In this document: positions 1 to 11,063 of the stretch, piece by piece | Numbering within the stretch: the stretch's first letter is position 1 | How the letters are laid out: each line of letters opens with the position of its first letter | Source of the DNA: Ophiura sarsii | Lineage: Eukaryota > Echinodermata > Ophiuroidea > Amphilepidida > Ophiuridae | NCBI GenBank assembly: GCA_035610835.1 | Contig: CM069442.1 | Coordinates: forward strand, 65,064,654-65,128,653 | Reading direction: 5' to 3' | Length of the DNA stretch: 64,000 nucleotides | Program-made: the position numbers and the translations under genes | The notes under the pieces: generated by a model | The model's database searches: none | What the model saw: only the letters and a program-made list of their open reading frames with translations | What the model was told of the DNA's origin: nothing

Positions 1-194
1 CAGATTCCACCATACTAAACATAAATTAAACAAGAAGTTCAACTCAGTAAAAAAACATTGAAGGACCAAGGACGCAGTCGGATGGCAATTCTTGGCCACC
101 AAGATATCATGGCATTGGCAGACACTTTCAGTAGACATTTAGTTGAGGGAAGGGTGGGTACATCCTTAAAAAATATTTCTGAAAATTCTAAAAA
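1..194. other. Unassigned sequence at window start
   Basis: No exon, RNA gene or repeat boundary is recognisable. A short frame is open on the plus strand around 70-165, but stops interrupt it and I recognise no family in it. Confidence 0.3.
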
Positions 195-1215
195 TATATA
201 AAATAAAAATTGGAGATATTCACTAGCCGGTATAATTACCTTACCAATGTAGTCATCTTTGACAATTATACATTATCTGATGGGTAATTTCATGAGGAAT
301 TTAAATATGTAAAGTATGAATGATTCAACTTCAACCAAAGACTGTCATCCACACTGACCCTGCCCAATTCAAAACTGCCCCGACACCCCCCCCCCCCCCC
401 CCGACATCCCCCATCTACAAATTACGAGGGGGTATCAAAAAGTTTTAGAAATCACCAAGAAGTGAAGGAGCCAGAAACTTTATTTTGATATGTAATCCTT
501 CAGACATCTTTACAAAGTTCCTGTGCAAAGTTACACATTTCTCCCACTATTCATTACCTGTCCACAGACCGCCATTATAGAGATCCTCAGATTGACCGCC
601 ATTGATTGATTCTCAGATTGTCTCAGATTGCGTGTTATTCCCAAAACAGCAATAAATAATTTAAAGTGTTGACAGAAAGGGGTCAAGGGTCATTACAAAC
701 AAGCTTGGTGACAATAAACTTATTATGGGTAACATGGGGTGTGCACAGATTGACCCCTAATGACCCCTACGTGACCTTTGACCCTTTGTGTCAACACTTT
801 AAAACTATTTATTGCTGTTTTTAATAACACAATCTGAGGCAATCTGAAAATCAATCAATGGCGGTCAATCTGAGGATCTCTACAATGGCGGTGTGTGGAC
901 AGGTAATAAATAGTTGGAGAAATGTGTAACTTTGCACAGGAACTTTATAAAGATGTCTGACGGATCACATAACAAAATGAAATTTCTGGCTCCTTCACTT
1001 CTGGGTGATTTCTAAAACTTTTTGATACCCCCTAGCTCGTAGTCCACCCTATCCGCACCCCCAGTTAAAACTCGGACGAGTGTTTTGGAGGACCAACCTA
1101 CCAAGATAGGGGTATTATAGGTATAACAAATATATGGATCTCAAATTAAAATAAAAAAACTGATATTTTTCCGAACATTCTGAATCATACCATTTTAGTC
1201 CTTGGTCGTACTATT
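195..1215 (+). repeat. Interspersed repeat family R1, copy 1 (interrupted)
   Basis: The sequence from 'attggagatattcacta' through the poly-C tract, and again from 'tagtccaccctatccgcac' to 'ccttggtcgtacta', matches copies at 2178-3115 and 5333-6272. This copy is split by the foldback element at 425-1039. The family does not encode a recognisable protein; short frames inside it are broken by homopolymer runs. Confidence 0.8.
425..1039. mobile_element. Foldback/MITE element with about 250-bp inverted arms
   Basis: The left arm begins CGAGGGGGTATCAAAAAGTT and the right arm ends with its near-complement, finishing in TAGCTCG. The arms stay complementary over most of the element. It sits exactly where the other R1 copies read continuously 'acaaattatagtcc' (about 2411-2424 and 5561-5574), so those loci are empty sites. 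The loop holds a DR1-like motif, TGACCTTTGACCC, near 770. A related, decayed copy starts near 16630. No transposase is present, so it is non-autonomous. Confidence 0.8.
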
Positions 1216-1291
1216 ATTTCAATTATTGGTTTCCTCATGCAATTTCCCTTCAGAAAATGTATTCTTTTATACTACCTTAAGGGGTATACCA

Positions 1292-2178
1292 GCAGGGGCG
1301 GAGCCAGAGATTGAGTTTACCGGGGGGGGGGGCTGAAAAAACACTTTAATTTTCTTGTGGTAGACTATCCAATGCGGTGCGCAGCACCGCCCTTTGAGCT
1401 ATGTTTGGACAGGGGGGTGTCTGAGAGGGGGGGGGGGGGGGGGTGCCCCCCTGAGAAGTAGATTTTTTTCTTCAATTTTTGAACTAATTTGGTGCGATCT
1501 GGTGTAGGCCTACACTTTTGACCAACATTTTATCGAAAAGCCACCTCTTCATTTCCAATAAATATTTTGTTTTTTTATCAATGCACGAAAGAAGTTGAGC
1601 ATAACTGATATTCTTTAAAAGCTCGAACAGGGGGGAGTCAGAAGTAGAAGAAGAAAAAAAAAATCAATTTTCGGACTGATTTGGTGCGATCTGGTGTATA
1701 CTTTTGACCAAAATTTTATCGAAAAGCCACCTCTTCATTTCCAATAAATATTTTTTTATCAATGCACGAAAGAAGTTGAGCATAACTGATATATTTTTGA
1801 TTTAAGTATGCATGGTTTAAAAGCTCGAACAGTTTTCGGACTGATTTAGTGCGATCTGGTGTATACTTTTGACCAAAATGTTATTGAAAAGCAACCCCTT
1901 TCCCCGTTTCTTATCTTTTTTTCCCTTCTTCTTTTTTTCTTTCTTTGCAAAAATGGCCGCTCCGGTTGCGACGCGCCTGTATAGGCCTACATATTATATA
2001 TCACGACATACAACGTTATTTTCTTCACCAATCAGTCACTCAATTAAAGGCTCTTTCTCCCTTTCTCTCCCCCTTTCCCCTTTCCTCCCCCCCTTTCCCC
2101 TTTCCCCCCTCTCTTTTCCCTTTGTTGTTGTTGTTGTTGGTTTTTTGCCCCCTCCGCCCCCTGGATCCGCGCCTTGGA
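1292..2178 (+). mobile_element. Decayed hAT-like non-autonomous element
   Basis: The left end begins CAGGGGCGGAGCCAGAG, and the right end carries CCCCCTGGATCCGCGCC, an imperfect inverted match of the common CAGGGGCGGA hAT-type terminus. The interior contains three spaced copies of 'ggtgcgatctggtgta' with 'cttttgaccaa'. These recur in reverse orientation at 7430-8259, showing that both are copies of one family. Long G and C runs flank the ends. Confidence 0.6.
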
Positions 2179-3115
2179 TAATTGGAGATATTCACTAGCC
2201 GGGTATAATTCCCTTACCAATAGTCATCTTTGACAATTATACATTATCTGATGGGTAATTTCATGAGGAATTCAAATATGTAAAGTAAATAATGAATGAT
2301 TCAACTTCAACAAAAGACTGTCATCCACACTGACCCTGCCCAATTCAAAACTGCCCTGACATCCCCCCCCCCCCCCCCGACCCCCCCCCCCCCCCCCCCA
2401 GGCCCCATCTACAAATTATAGTCCACCCTATCCGCACCTCCAGTTAAAACTCGGACGAGTATTTTGGAGGACCAACCTACCAAGATAGGGGTAGGTACCC
2501 GGGGCCGGGGTAGGTATAAAAAATATATGTAAATACCATTTTAGTCCTTGGTCGTACTATAATATTATTTCAACGGTATACAAGCAAATAATTATAAATG
2601 TCTAAAATAATCATGTCGCGAAAGTAAAAATCTGTGTGTAAAACGTACAATAAAGGAGGCGAGCTTCGAACGCATGACCACCGTATCAATTTGATCATCG
2701 TCCCAGCCCGGCCAGGGGAAAGTAAAATATTTTGCTGATTTTTTAAAAATGAAAACGATAGAATAGGCCTCGAGCAGCATTGCTACATGTCGTCGCTGTT
2801 CTGACATACCGGCACATCGATGTATAAATGTGGTCAAAAATCGTCGAATACGCACGGGAGCCTAGGCTGCGGAAGGATATCGTTGCCGGAACCGGTGAGG
2901 AAGCGAAAATATCGGTTTAAAATGGTAGGGCGCAGTTTAGGTGCTCGTAGCGGAAAAGTTTGTCTAGATTGGTCCGGTCCAGAAAAATCAAGTTTTGAAT
3001 AAAATTCAACACATATGTAAAACATTCATGCGAAATAAAAACTTTCAATATTGTTACATGGGGTAAAAACATGGTCATGAAAAAGGGCCGAAATGCATGT
3101 ATTTCAATGGGGGTA
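2178..3115 (+). repeat. Interspersed repeat family R1, copy 2
   Basis: A long, nearly collinear match to 5333-6272, from 'ggataattggagatattcac' to 'aaatgcatgtatttcaatg', differing mainly by short indels and poly-C length. Both copies begin directly after a 'ctggatccgcgcc' hAT-like end. The site that is filled by the foldback at 425-1039 in copy 1 is empty here. Confidence 0.85.
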
Positions 3116-4990
3116 TTATTTAGTGGTGTGCCCCCAGGGCCTTTGAGACAGGCTGTAAATAGCCAGTGGGAATTGGATTTTCAATTCAAAGTCAGAAAAT
3201 CTTGGATCTGGATAGATCTACGATTGCCATTTTTGCTTATGCATGGACGGTTTTAGGGTCGAAAAGATGCTAACAGACGGAAACCGGTAAAAAAGCCAGC
3301 CCATGTAAACCACGGAGGCGGGGGTGCCTCCCCATGCGATAGGCCAGAGTGGGTCGGTGGGGGAATACCGGAGACCACACAAGTCCCAATCGGTACCGTC
3401 GTAGACGTAGAGTCGTAGTGCAATCCTAGCAGGTGGGAGCAGGTGGCCAAATTGTCCCACCGAGTAAGTGGGCAAATATGGCCATCTAGACAAAATGCGT
3501 AATAAATTCACTATTTTTCATGTTTGAAACCCAAAATAAATGTTCCAATGGAGTACAAATCTGCTGGGGAAAGGTTTAATAAGTTTGATTTCCTGTTTGA
3601 ATAGCAAATTCTGATACTTGTTTGTTGAAGAGATGAAGAACATTTTGTGATTTTTATTTTGGGTTTGAGACTGAGACTGAGAGACTTGATATCTCCCAGC
3701 ACTATATCTGGGTGGATCCACTAGCCTAAATGAGTACTTGTGGCCAATGAAATACAAGGGGTGTGTCAGAAACATCCATTCAGCATCAAGCAAAAGTTTT
3801 GTCTCATATCAAATCCTTTTGGTTCTAAAGCGCTCCGATTAAAACTAGCCTTTACGCACAGTCAATACATGCAATACTTTATTGATCAATTGATAACCTT
3901 AGACAAACACCGCTACGAAGACTGTGTGGCACTTTTGGACTGTACCATTATTCTACATGGGGGACCACTCCGGCCGTATCAACAATAAATACGTAATACT
4001 TTTTTGTTGTTTATTTATTTACTTAGACATACACTTTTGAAACAGTGGCATGAGTCTTTTCGACCGATGCCTAGGCCTGCAGTAATTAAAATAACCCTCC
4101 CTATTGCTATAATGAAATCGTTTTTGATTCTGACTAAAATAAAATCATCGATTGGTCATTTTTTTATAAGCGCAAATCCACGTGCCTTACCATTGTCCGA
4201 TCACAATAATGTTAGCATCATATGAAAGCCTAGATGTCCAGGCTAAATGACTTACTTTCCATAACTAAAGGGGGCGCTCATACCGTAAATATAGCGGTCT
4301 GAAAATACACTTTAATCTGAAACGGCCCATGCTCCGCAGAGATTTGACCAGATTTAGGCAAAAGCTGGGTTATTCAGGTTATCCACGTAGGTTGTATGTG
4401 TCGGAGGTTTTTATAAGCACTATTAGATAGAGTATGACTTCTTCTTACATGAGCTCGTTTGCATAGATGATCAATTTTATATTTTTAATTCTAGGATCCA
4501 AAAGGTAAAAAAAACATGTTTTTACGAGACCGCTCCATAGACATTTTAATTCGGTATTCATGTTGCATGAACGATGCATGAATTGGAGCGCCTAGGATTT
4601 GATATGATTGTAAAAAAGTTTTTTCTACCACTTCGATACCATGTGATTTTTGTAATTCTCATGGTCGCAATGATGTCACAGAATGGAATACTGGCACCTG
4701 ATTGGTCAATTACGGCTGCTCCAAGTTACTCCCTGGAGTGAAAGATTGCTTTTACATTACAGTGATGGGGTGAAGTAAACAAAGTCACACTTTATTGAAA
4801 CTTGCTCGTTATAAAAAGTTTCTTTGTTCAAAATTATATTACCAATAATAATGTTCAACAGCTGTGTCTCGAATAACATTAAATGTATCGGGTCCAAAAA
4901 CAATTTATATAAAAGACATATTTCCCAGCACCCCAGACACACTCCATGCTGAGTTTCACTCACAGTTATCGGGAGTGAGTACGCCAATTC
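3116..4990. other. No gene recognised
   Basis: Both strands carry short open frames without splice-supported exons or domain similarity. There is no microsatellite of note until the G-rich tract near 5020. Confidence 0.4.
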
Positions 4991-4999
4991 AACAACACC

Positions 5000-5018
5000 G
5001 CGACCGTGCATGAGAATA

Positions 5019-5060
<42 letters not shown>

Positions 5061-5140
5061 GTGAGGTGAGGTATACAATGTAGGGAGGGTGTTTGTGATT
5101 GGGAAGGGGTTAGTGATGGGGATGGTATTTGTGGTTGGGA
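5000..5140. repeat. Long poly-G tract with conserved flank, copy 1
   Basis: An almost pure G run of about 40 bases (near 5021-5059) is flanked by 'accgtgcatgagaata' on the left and 'tgtgaggtgaggtataca' on the right. The same arrangement recurs at 6282-6400, so the flank and the G run moved together. The minus-strand frame through this run translates to a proline stretch and is not a gene. Confidence 0.75.
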
Positions 5141-5332
5141 GGGGTGTTTAACTAAGCCGTGGCCCATCGAAGGGCCCTTCGTTTGGCCGCTAGAATATAT
5201 CACAGCTGGGTGCCCCGGCCAAAAAACCACAAAAAGTCGGCCATTTTGGAAAAAAACAGTCTTTTGATCATAACTTAGTCATTTTTGGTCTAATTTATTT
5301 GATTTTTGCCCCCTCCACCCACTGGATCCGCG

Positions 5333-6272
5333 CCTGGATAATTGGAGATATTCACTACGCGGTATAATTCCCTTACCAATAGTCATCTTTGACAATTATA
5401 CATTATCTGATGGGTAATTTCATGAGGAATTCAATATGTAAAGTAAATAATGAATGATTCAACTTCAATAAAAGACTGTCATCCACACTGACCCTGCCCA
5501 ATTCAAAACTGCCCTGACATCCCCCACCCCCCCCTCCCCCCCCCCCCCCCCCCCCATCTACAAATTATAGTCCACCCTATCCGCACCCGGATCCGCACCT
5601 CCAGTTAAAACTCGGACGAGTGTTTTGGAGGACCAACCTACCAAGATAGGGGTAGGTACCCGGGGTAGGTATAAAAAATATATGTAAATACCATTTTAGT
5701 CCTGGTCGTACTATAATATTATTTCAACGGTATACAAGCAAATAATTATAAATGTCTAAAATAATCATGTGTAAAAATCTGTGTGTAAAACGTACAATAA
5801 AGGAGGCGAGCTTCGAACGCATGACCACCGTATCAATTTGATCATCGTCCCAGCCCAGGGGAAGCAATAAGTAAAATATTTTGCTGATTTTTTAAAAATG
5901 AAAACGATATATAGAATAGAACCTCGAGCAGCATTGCTACATGTCGTCGCTGTTCTGACATACCGGCACATCGATGTATAAAATGTGGTCAAAAATCGTC
6001 GAATACGCACGGGAGCCTAGGCTGCGGAAGGATATCGTTGCCGGAACCGGTGAGGAAGCGAAAATATCGGTTTAAAATGGTAGGGGCGCAGTTTAGGTGC
6101 TCGTAGCGGAAAAGTTTGTCTAGATTGGTCCGGTCCAGAAAAATCAAGTTTTGAATAAAATTCAACACATATGTAAAACATTCATGCGAAATAAAACTTT
6201 CAATATTGTTACATGGGGTAAAAAACATGGTCATGAAAAAGGGCCGAAATGCATGTATTTCAATGGGGGAAT
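5333..6272 (+). repeat. Interspersed repeat family R1, copy 3
   Basis: Collinear with 2178-3115 and with the two halves of 195-1215. The empty target of the 425-1039 foldback is seen near 5561-5574. The copy ends where both copies read 'gtatttcaatggggg', after which the flanks diverge. Confidence 0.85.
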
Positions 6273-6281
6273 TAGCTGACC

Positions 6282-6400
6282 GTGCATGAGAATAGGGGGG
6301 GGGGGGGGGGGGGGGGTGTGAGGTGAGGTATACAATGTAGGGAGGGTGTTTGCTGATTGGGAAGGGGTTAGTGATGGGGATGGTATTTGTAATAGCTGAT
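6282..6400. repeat. Poly-G tract with conserved flank, copy 2
   Basis: A second occurrence of the 5000-5140 unit: the same 'accgtgcatgagaata' left flank, a shorter G run, then 'ggtgtgaggtgaggtata' and 'ggaaggggttagtgatggg'. Confidence 0.75.
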
Positions 6401-6864
6401 TTTGGTCAAATGTTGACTGTGAGGGCGCTTTGCAAAAAATACTTATTTTTAATAAAAAAAGAATTAAAATCATGAAATAAGTTAAGAGTGGGTCAAGCAA
6501 CATTGTCTGAAGATGTGAGCATGTAACCTCATTTCATTTTACCATGGCATCCATTTTAAAATCACATGAACGCGTTAAAAGCACTTCCATAGGATAGTAC
6601 AGGGGTCAACAAACTTTCATTAGAGTGTGTTTCAACGGAGGACAATTCAAAGATGTTAAAAATGGTGTAGCTTCAAAACAACAATGGTATTTTACTCAGA
6701 TTTTCAGGGAATGCCTAAAATGTAACTCCTATCATATTTCAACATTAGTATTTGAGATGCTCCGATGCGCAAGGTATTTTTTAAACAGCACCCCACAGGG
6801 CTCACTAAAAATGCCATTTTCAGAAAAACTAAACACCGTCATGCGATAAAAGTTGCATAAGATG

Positions 6865-6912
6865 GGGGGGGGGGGGGGGGGGGGGGGGAGGGGGGGGGGG
6901 AGGGGGGTGTAA
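6865..6912. repeat. Interrupted poly-G tract
   Basis: About 40 G residues broken by two A residues. No coding meaning. Its length is likely to be unreliable in any assembly. Confidence 0.8.
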
Positions 6913-7429
6913 AAAGCTACTGGTTAGCAGGGGGTCATGTAATTTTCAGTTTCAGCTGTAGGGGGGTTAGGTAACTTTGACATACAAGTCTCGAATTGGT
7001 CCCAACCCCCCCTCCACCATTCATAATGAACGGTCGCTTAGGTAACCCAAATTGAAAAAATCGAACATTGTCGAAATAACCTAATTTATGTATCATATCA
7101 AAGGTTATGGGTTGTAGTTTCATGATATAATTTGGAATTTGACCTAACATTCTCGGTCTGGCTGATGTTGAGGTTGTTGCGGACGTAAAGGGTATTTTTG
7201 AGTAAAAATTGCACCATGGAAGTGCAATTATTTCCATGAATGAGCTAAGGCAAAGGGAAAAAAGGAAGAAAAGGAAAAAAGAAAGAAAGGCGTGTGGGGA
7301 GGCATGCTAGGGACATAAGAATGTTTGGAGTTTATTGGACGTCGGTCAAGATACATACGCGTACGTACGTTGACTAAAACCGATCTTTTGGAGGTAACTT
7401 ACTTCTTTCTGGCATAGGCCTATATAAAT

Positions 7430-8259
7430 CAATATTGATCGGAAATAAAGTGATTGCTTTTCAATAAAATATTGGTCAAAAGTACACACCAAATCGCACC
7501 AAATGGGTTCCAAAATTTAAAAAAATAAAATTCTGAGCAGGGGGCACATCACCCCTCAGACTCCCCCCTGTTCGAGCTTTTAAACAACCTACTGTATACT
7601 TAACAAGAAAATATCAGTATGTTCAAATAGCGATTGGAAATGAAGAGGTGGCTTTTCGATGAAATGTTGGTCAAAAGTATACACCAGATCGCACCAAATG
7701 AGTTCGAAAATCAAAAAAAAAAATCAAATTCTAACCCCCCCTCAGACTCCCCCTGTTCGAGCTTTTAAACCATCTATACTAAAATATTTATTGAAAATGA
7801 AGTGATGGCTTTTCAATACAATATTGGTCAAAAGTATACACCAGATCGCACCAAATGAGTTCGAAAATGGAAAAAAATTCTACTTCGGAGAAGGGCACAT
7901 CCCCCTCAGACTCAGCTTTTAAACCATCTATACTAAAATCAAGAATATATCAGTATATATGCTCAACTTCTTTCGTGCATTGATAAAAAACAAAATATTT
8001 ATTGAAAATGAAGTGATGGCTTCTCAAAACAATATTGGTCAAAAGTATACACCTAACACCAGATCGCACCAAATGAGTTTGAAAATTAAAAACAATTCTA
8101 CTTCTCAGGGGGCACATCCCCCTCAGACACCCCCCTGTCCGAGCATAGCTCGGAGTGCAGTGCTGCACACCGCCTAGATGGTACCAGCTCAATTTCATAT
8201 TTTTTGGCCCCCCCCCCCCCCCCTTTTCATCCCCCCACACCTAACAAAAAAATTCCGCC
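7430..8259 (-). mobile_element. Non-autonomous hAT-like element, reverse copy
   Basis: Four tandem-like units carry 'ttggtcaaaagta(t/c)acacc', 'gatcgcaccaaat' and 'ctgttcgagcttttaaac'. They are reverse-complement relatives of the element at 1292-2178. The right end 'ttccgccactg' after a poly-C tract resembles the CAGGGGCGGA-type terminus. No transposase frame remains. Confidence 0.55.
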
Positions 8260-8262
8260 ACT

Positions 8263-8530
8263 GAAAAGAAACCTACACTCGTGCAACAATTCCAATAAGG
8301 AGGTGGCATACAGATCACTGGTACGTCCAAAGCTTGAATACTCTGCGGCTGTTTGGGACCCTTACACTAAGAAAAACATTACGTAAGCTTGAAACAGTGC
8401 AAAAACAGGCCGCCCGGTTCATCACTATAAAGGACTGCAAGACACGCACTTCGGGCTGCGCAACCCAAATGGTCACCTCTCGTAAGTCGCAAAATTTGGA
8501 AAAGGACATACAGCTGCAATTTATAAAGCC
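8263..8530 (+). pseudogene. LINE reverse-transcriptase C-terminal remnant
   Basis: The translation contains YRSLVRPKLEYSAAVWDPYT, then after a frameshift LETVQKQAARFI. This is the conserved segment downstream of the RT palm in CR1/Rex-type non-LTR retrotransposons. Only about 80 codons remain, with at least one frame change near 8380. It is a dead fragment lying about 200 bp upstream of the first host exon and has no link with the host reading frame. Confidence 0.75.
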
Positions 8531-8627
8531 TTTCTCAGAAAATGGATGATCCTTCAGTGAGTGCATGATTGTGTGTTAACTTCGTCATGCCATTTTCTAA
8601 GAAAGACTTTATAATTTGCAGCTGTAT
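8509..8627. repeat. Short foldback upstream of HYR1
   Basis: 'acagctgcaatttataaagc' and 'ctttataatttgcagctgta' form complementary arms of about 35 bases with a loop of about 45 bases, ending about 80 bases before the HYR1 exon. Confidence 0.7.
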
Positions 8628-8709
8628 TTTTGAGGCAATCAACGTAATTAAAATTAACAATCAGTTGTGTTTTTTGTTTTCTGTTACTGCAGCTAGTGCA
8701 GCACACCAG

Positions 8710-8946
8710 CTCTGGTAATAACAGGATGTCCAGACAACATTACAAGAGCTGTGCATCAAAATGAAGGAGCCTTCGTCACCTGGCAGGAACCGTCTGCTTC
8801 AGGGGATCTTGTTGGGCCGCCACAGCGTTCTCACAGCCCAGGAGATTCATTCTTTTACATCGATTCTACCACCACTGTCACATACAATTTTACAGATGGA
8901 TTAGGAAATTCCGAAAGTTGTGTGTTTTCTATAAGGATAGTATTTG
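8710..8946 (+). CDS. Exon: HYR domain 1 of large modular protein
   Basis: This exon encodes a hyalin-repeat (HYR) domain, an Ig-like extracellular adhesion fold. It shows GCPDNI at the start, VTWQEP in the middle, SHSPG, YNFTDGLGN and SCVFSI near the end, the classical HYR order. The donor at 8947 (g|gtacgt) leaves phase 1. The start is less certain. I chose the AG at 8708-8709, which gives a phase-1 exon of 79 codons. The better acceptor at 8692 would bring a TAG into frame, and this exon lacks about ten residues seen before GCP in the two later HYR exons. Any upstream exon lies outside the window or is unrecognised. The next exon in phase is LDLa1 at 19591, across a repeat-filled 10.6-kb intron. 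Confidence 0.8.
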
Positions 8947-9040
8947 GTACGTATTTATCTGATTTGAGAGGGTTTGGTTAGCAGTCAGCGCCAGAACGGG
9001 AGCCCGTTTTACTTGAGGGCGCTACAAATTGACTGGTGTG

Positions 9041-9087
9041 CGTCACCGTGGTAACGCGTCACCGTGGTAACGCGTCACCTTGGTAAT
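9041..9087 (+). repeat. Short tandem repeat, about 17-bp unit
   Basis: Three consecutive copies of 'cgtcaccgtggtaacg', the last with one change. Confidence 0.8.
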
Positions 9088-9250
9088 GTATACCCGTCCG
9101 ATTTGTGCAATCAGTGTATTTTTGATTTTCATCCCTAAATATTTGCATAAAAAATAACATCCTAACAAATTTAGGGCAGTCTAGCTACCAGAATTCCTTG
9201 CGGCAGCTACCCCGATGATTTTATCTCACCTTTGACCCCAACATCTCGCA

Positions 9251-9486
9251 ATAGACTCTATTCACGCGGCAGCCATTTTCCCAAAAACCTAAGCCTTGTT
9301 CCCGATTGGTCTTTCTGGGCCTTGGCGCACTCGATAGAATCGCGAGGGAAGCGTGGTACCAGCACGTGTGGCGTACTGATCCTTGCGCAATGCGACGGAA
9401 TACACGCAGGCGCAGGTAAACATTACGGGAACGAGGCTTTGGTGGCAAATTTTAGAAAATGGCTGCCCCATGAATAGGGTCTATAG
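9251..9486. mobile_element. Small foldback element
   Basis: The left end 'atagactctattcacg' with 'ggcagccattttc' is mirrored by 'gaaaatggctgcc' and 'tgaatagggtctatag' at the right end, giving about 28-bp imperfect inverted termini around a 235-bp element. Overlapping short frames on both strands are a by-product of this symmetry. Confidence 0.6.
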
Positions 9487-10007
9487 AGGTAAAAATTACA
9501 CCTTTTTGAGCCTGATATACCACGATGAGAATACCATTTTCCAGGCGAGTTTACACCATTTTCATGAATTTTTAGGTTAAGTGTGATAGTTTTTACATTA
9601 CATAGATATAAGTCTTGCAGTATTATATACTGCAAGGCTTGTTCCCAAGCCCACCCTCTATTGAAATATCAAACTTATTCGCATCCACCCAGAAGACGGA
9701 TGCATTTGATTTGATGCATTGCATGTGTAAAAATTGACGGCAGTGCATCACTAAATAACACGCCCTCAAACCGAACACACTCCTGTTCCGGAGCAGACTG
9801 GTTAGTGGTGGGGGATATCAAGGCAAAGGCACTCTTGGAAAGTATGAAGGTCAGGTCTGGAAATAGCACCTTCCCACCTGCCCATAGCTGGTAACCTTTG
9901 CGATGTATCAGCATGGCCACTATAAAATAAAGCGTATGTAGCTAAAGTCATGAAAAGTTGTTGCCTCACGGATAAAACAAAAAGCGAGTTTGTTGGGTTA
10001 CCCAGCT

Positions 10008-10143
10008 AGCGTTCTCACAACCTGGGTGATTTCCTCTACATCGATATATCATGTACATTGTACCTCCAAAGTTAATTTACAACTTCACAGAAGCATTTGA
10101 AAACACTGCAAGTTGTGCGTTTTGTAAAACACATAGTATTGGT
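10008..10143 (+). pseudogene. Decayed HYR pseudo-exon
   Basis: The nucleotide sequence parallels the second half of HYR1. 'agcgttctcaca' is followed by 'cctctacatcgat', then, after small indels, a frame reading YNFTEAFENTASCAF that matches YNFTDGLGNSESCVF of HYR1. The frame is broken by stops and at least two shifts, and the first half of the domain is absent. It lies about 1.1 kb downstream of HYR1. It looks like a partial local duplicate of that exon rather than a functional alternative exon. Confidence 0.7.
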
Positions 10144-10420
10144 TAGTTTGTTCACAAATGTACCAATAGAGTATTTGGTTGTCCTTCATGCCACTAGCAG
10201 GCATTTTTTTCCTACTACAATTCAGCATGTTAAATTTTCAAAAGAAAAGAATCTTTCTGGAATTTGAAGAAGAAATTGGGAAAAATCTACAATATAGAAT
10301 TTGAAATTGTAAAAAAGAAAAAATAATTTTCTGGAATTTCAAAAATTAAGGGGCATTGAGAGATGCATATTTAAAAAAACAAGGTATTTACAAAAAACTG
10401 GTCAACATCCTAAAATGAAA

Positions 10421-10803
10421 TTAAAGGCATATTATGTGATCTTTTCCAGATAGCGCCCTCTATTCATTATTTATTTTTAGAAAGTAGATTTTCTTGCAGA
10501 TTTACATTTCTGATCATAAATCATACATACATTCCAAGTTACAGAGCGATACGATTCCTAATTACCTCAAAATCATGGTTTTAGAGTGAATTTAGAGTAA
10601 AAATATAAACTGTCGGAGTTATCCGACAGTTTATTTTCACTCTAAAATCATGATTTTGAAGTAATTAAGAATCGTATCGCCCTTGAACTTGGAATGTATG
10701 TACGATTTATGATCAGAAATGTAAATCTGCAAGAAAATCTTCTTTCAATTTTTTTTTCGATGTTGAGGGCGTTCCCTGGAAAGATCACATAATATACCTT
10801 TAA
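10421..10803. mobile_element. TTAA-flanked palindromic MITE
   Basis: Starts TTAAAGGCATATTATGTGAT and ends with the complement, ATCACATAATATACCTTTAA. The arms run about 180 bp each and meet near 10612-10628 at AACTGTCGGAG/TTATCCGACAGTT. TTAA at both ends resembles piggyBac-type targets. No coding sequence. Confidence 0.8.
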
Positions 10804-11063
10804 CAGACGACACAAAGGAAATATGAAAAAGAAGATTTAGACAGTGTATGATGTATTTTAACAAAAACTCTTTGTTTTAATGCTGGGCCCACTTTTCTCT
10901 CTGAAACCGGCATCGTCTGACTCATTTATTCTATCCCATGAGGCCCCACCTGTGTATCTCAACATTTGATGATTAACCCGACTAAAAAAACTAAGATTAA
11001 GAATGTTTTAAATGAATATTCTTTTAATATGCAAATATGGTTCGCGTTATGTATCACGCGTAC

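Noticed and set aside
1869..2198. 109-codon plus-strand frame rich in Ser/Pro/Phe
   Set aside because: It lies in pyrimidine-rich sequence inside a hAT-like element, and an overlapping second frame looks equally open.
4757..5230. 157-codon minus-strand proline-rich open frame
   Set aside because: The proline stretch is the translated poly-G tract of a duplicated repeat unit.
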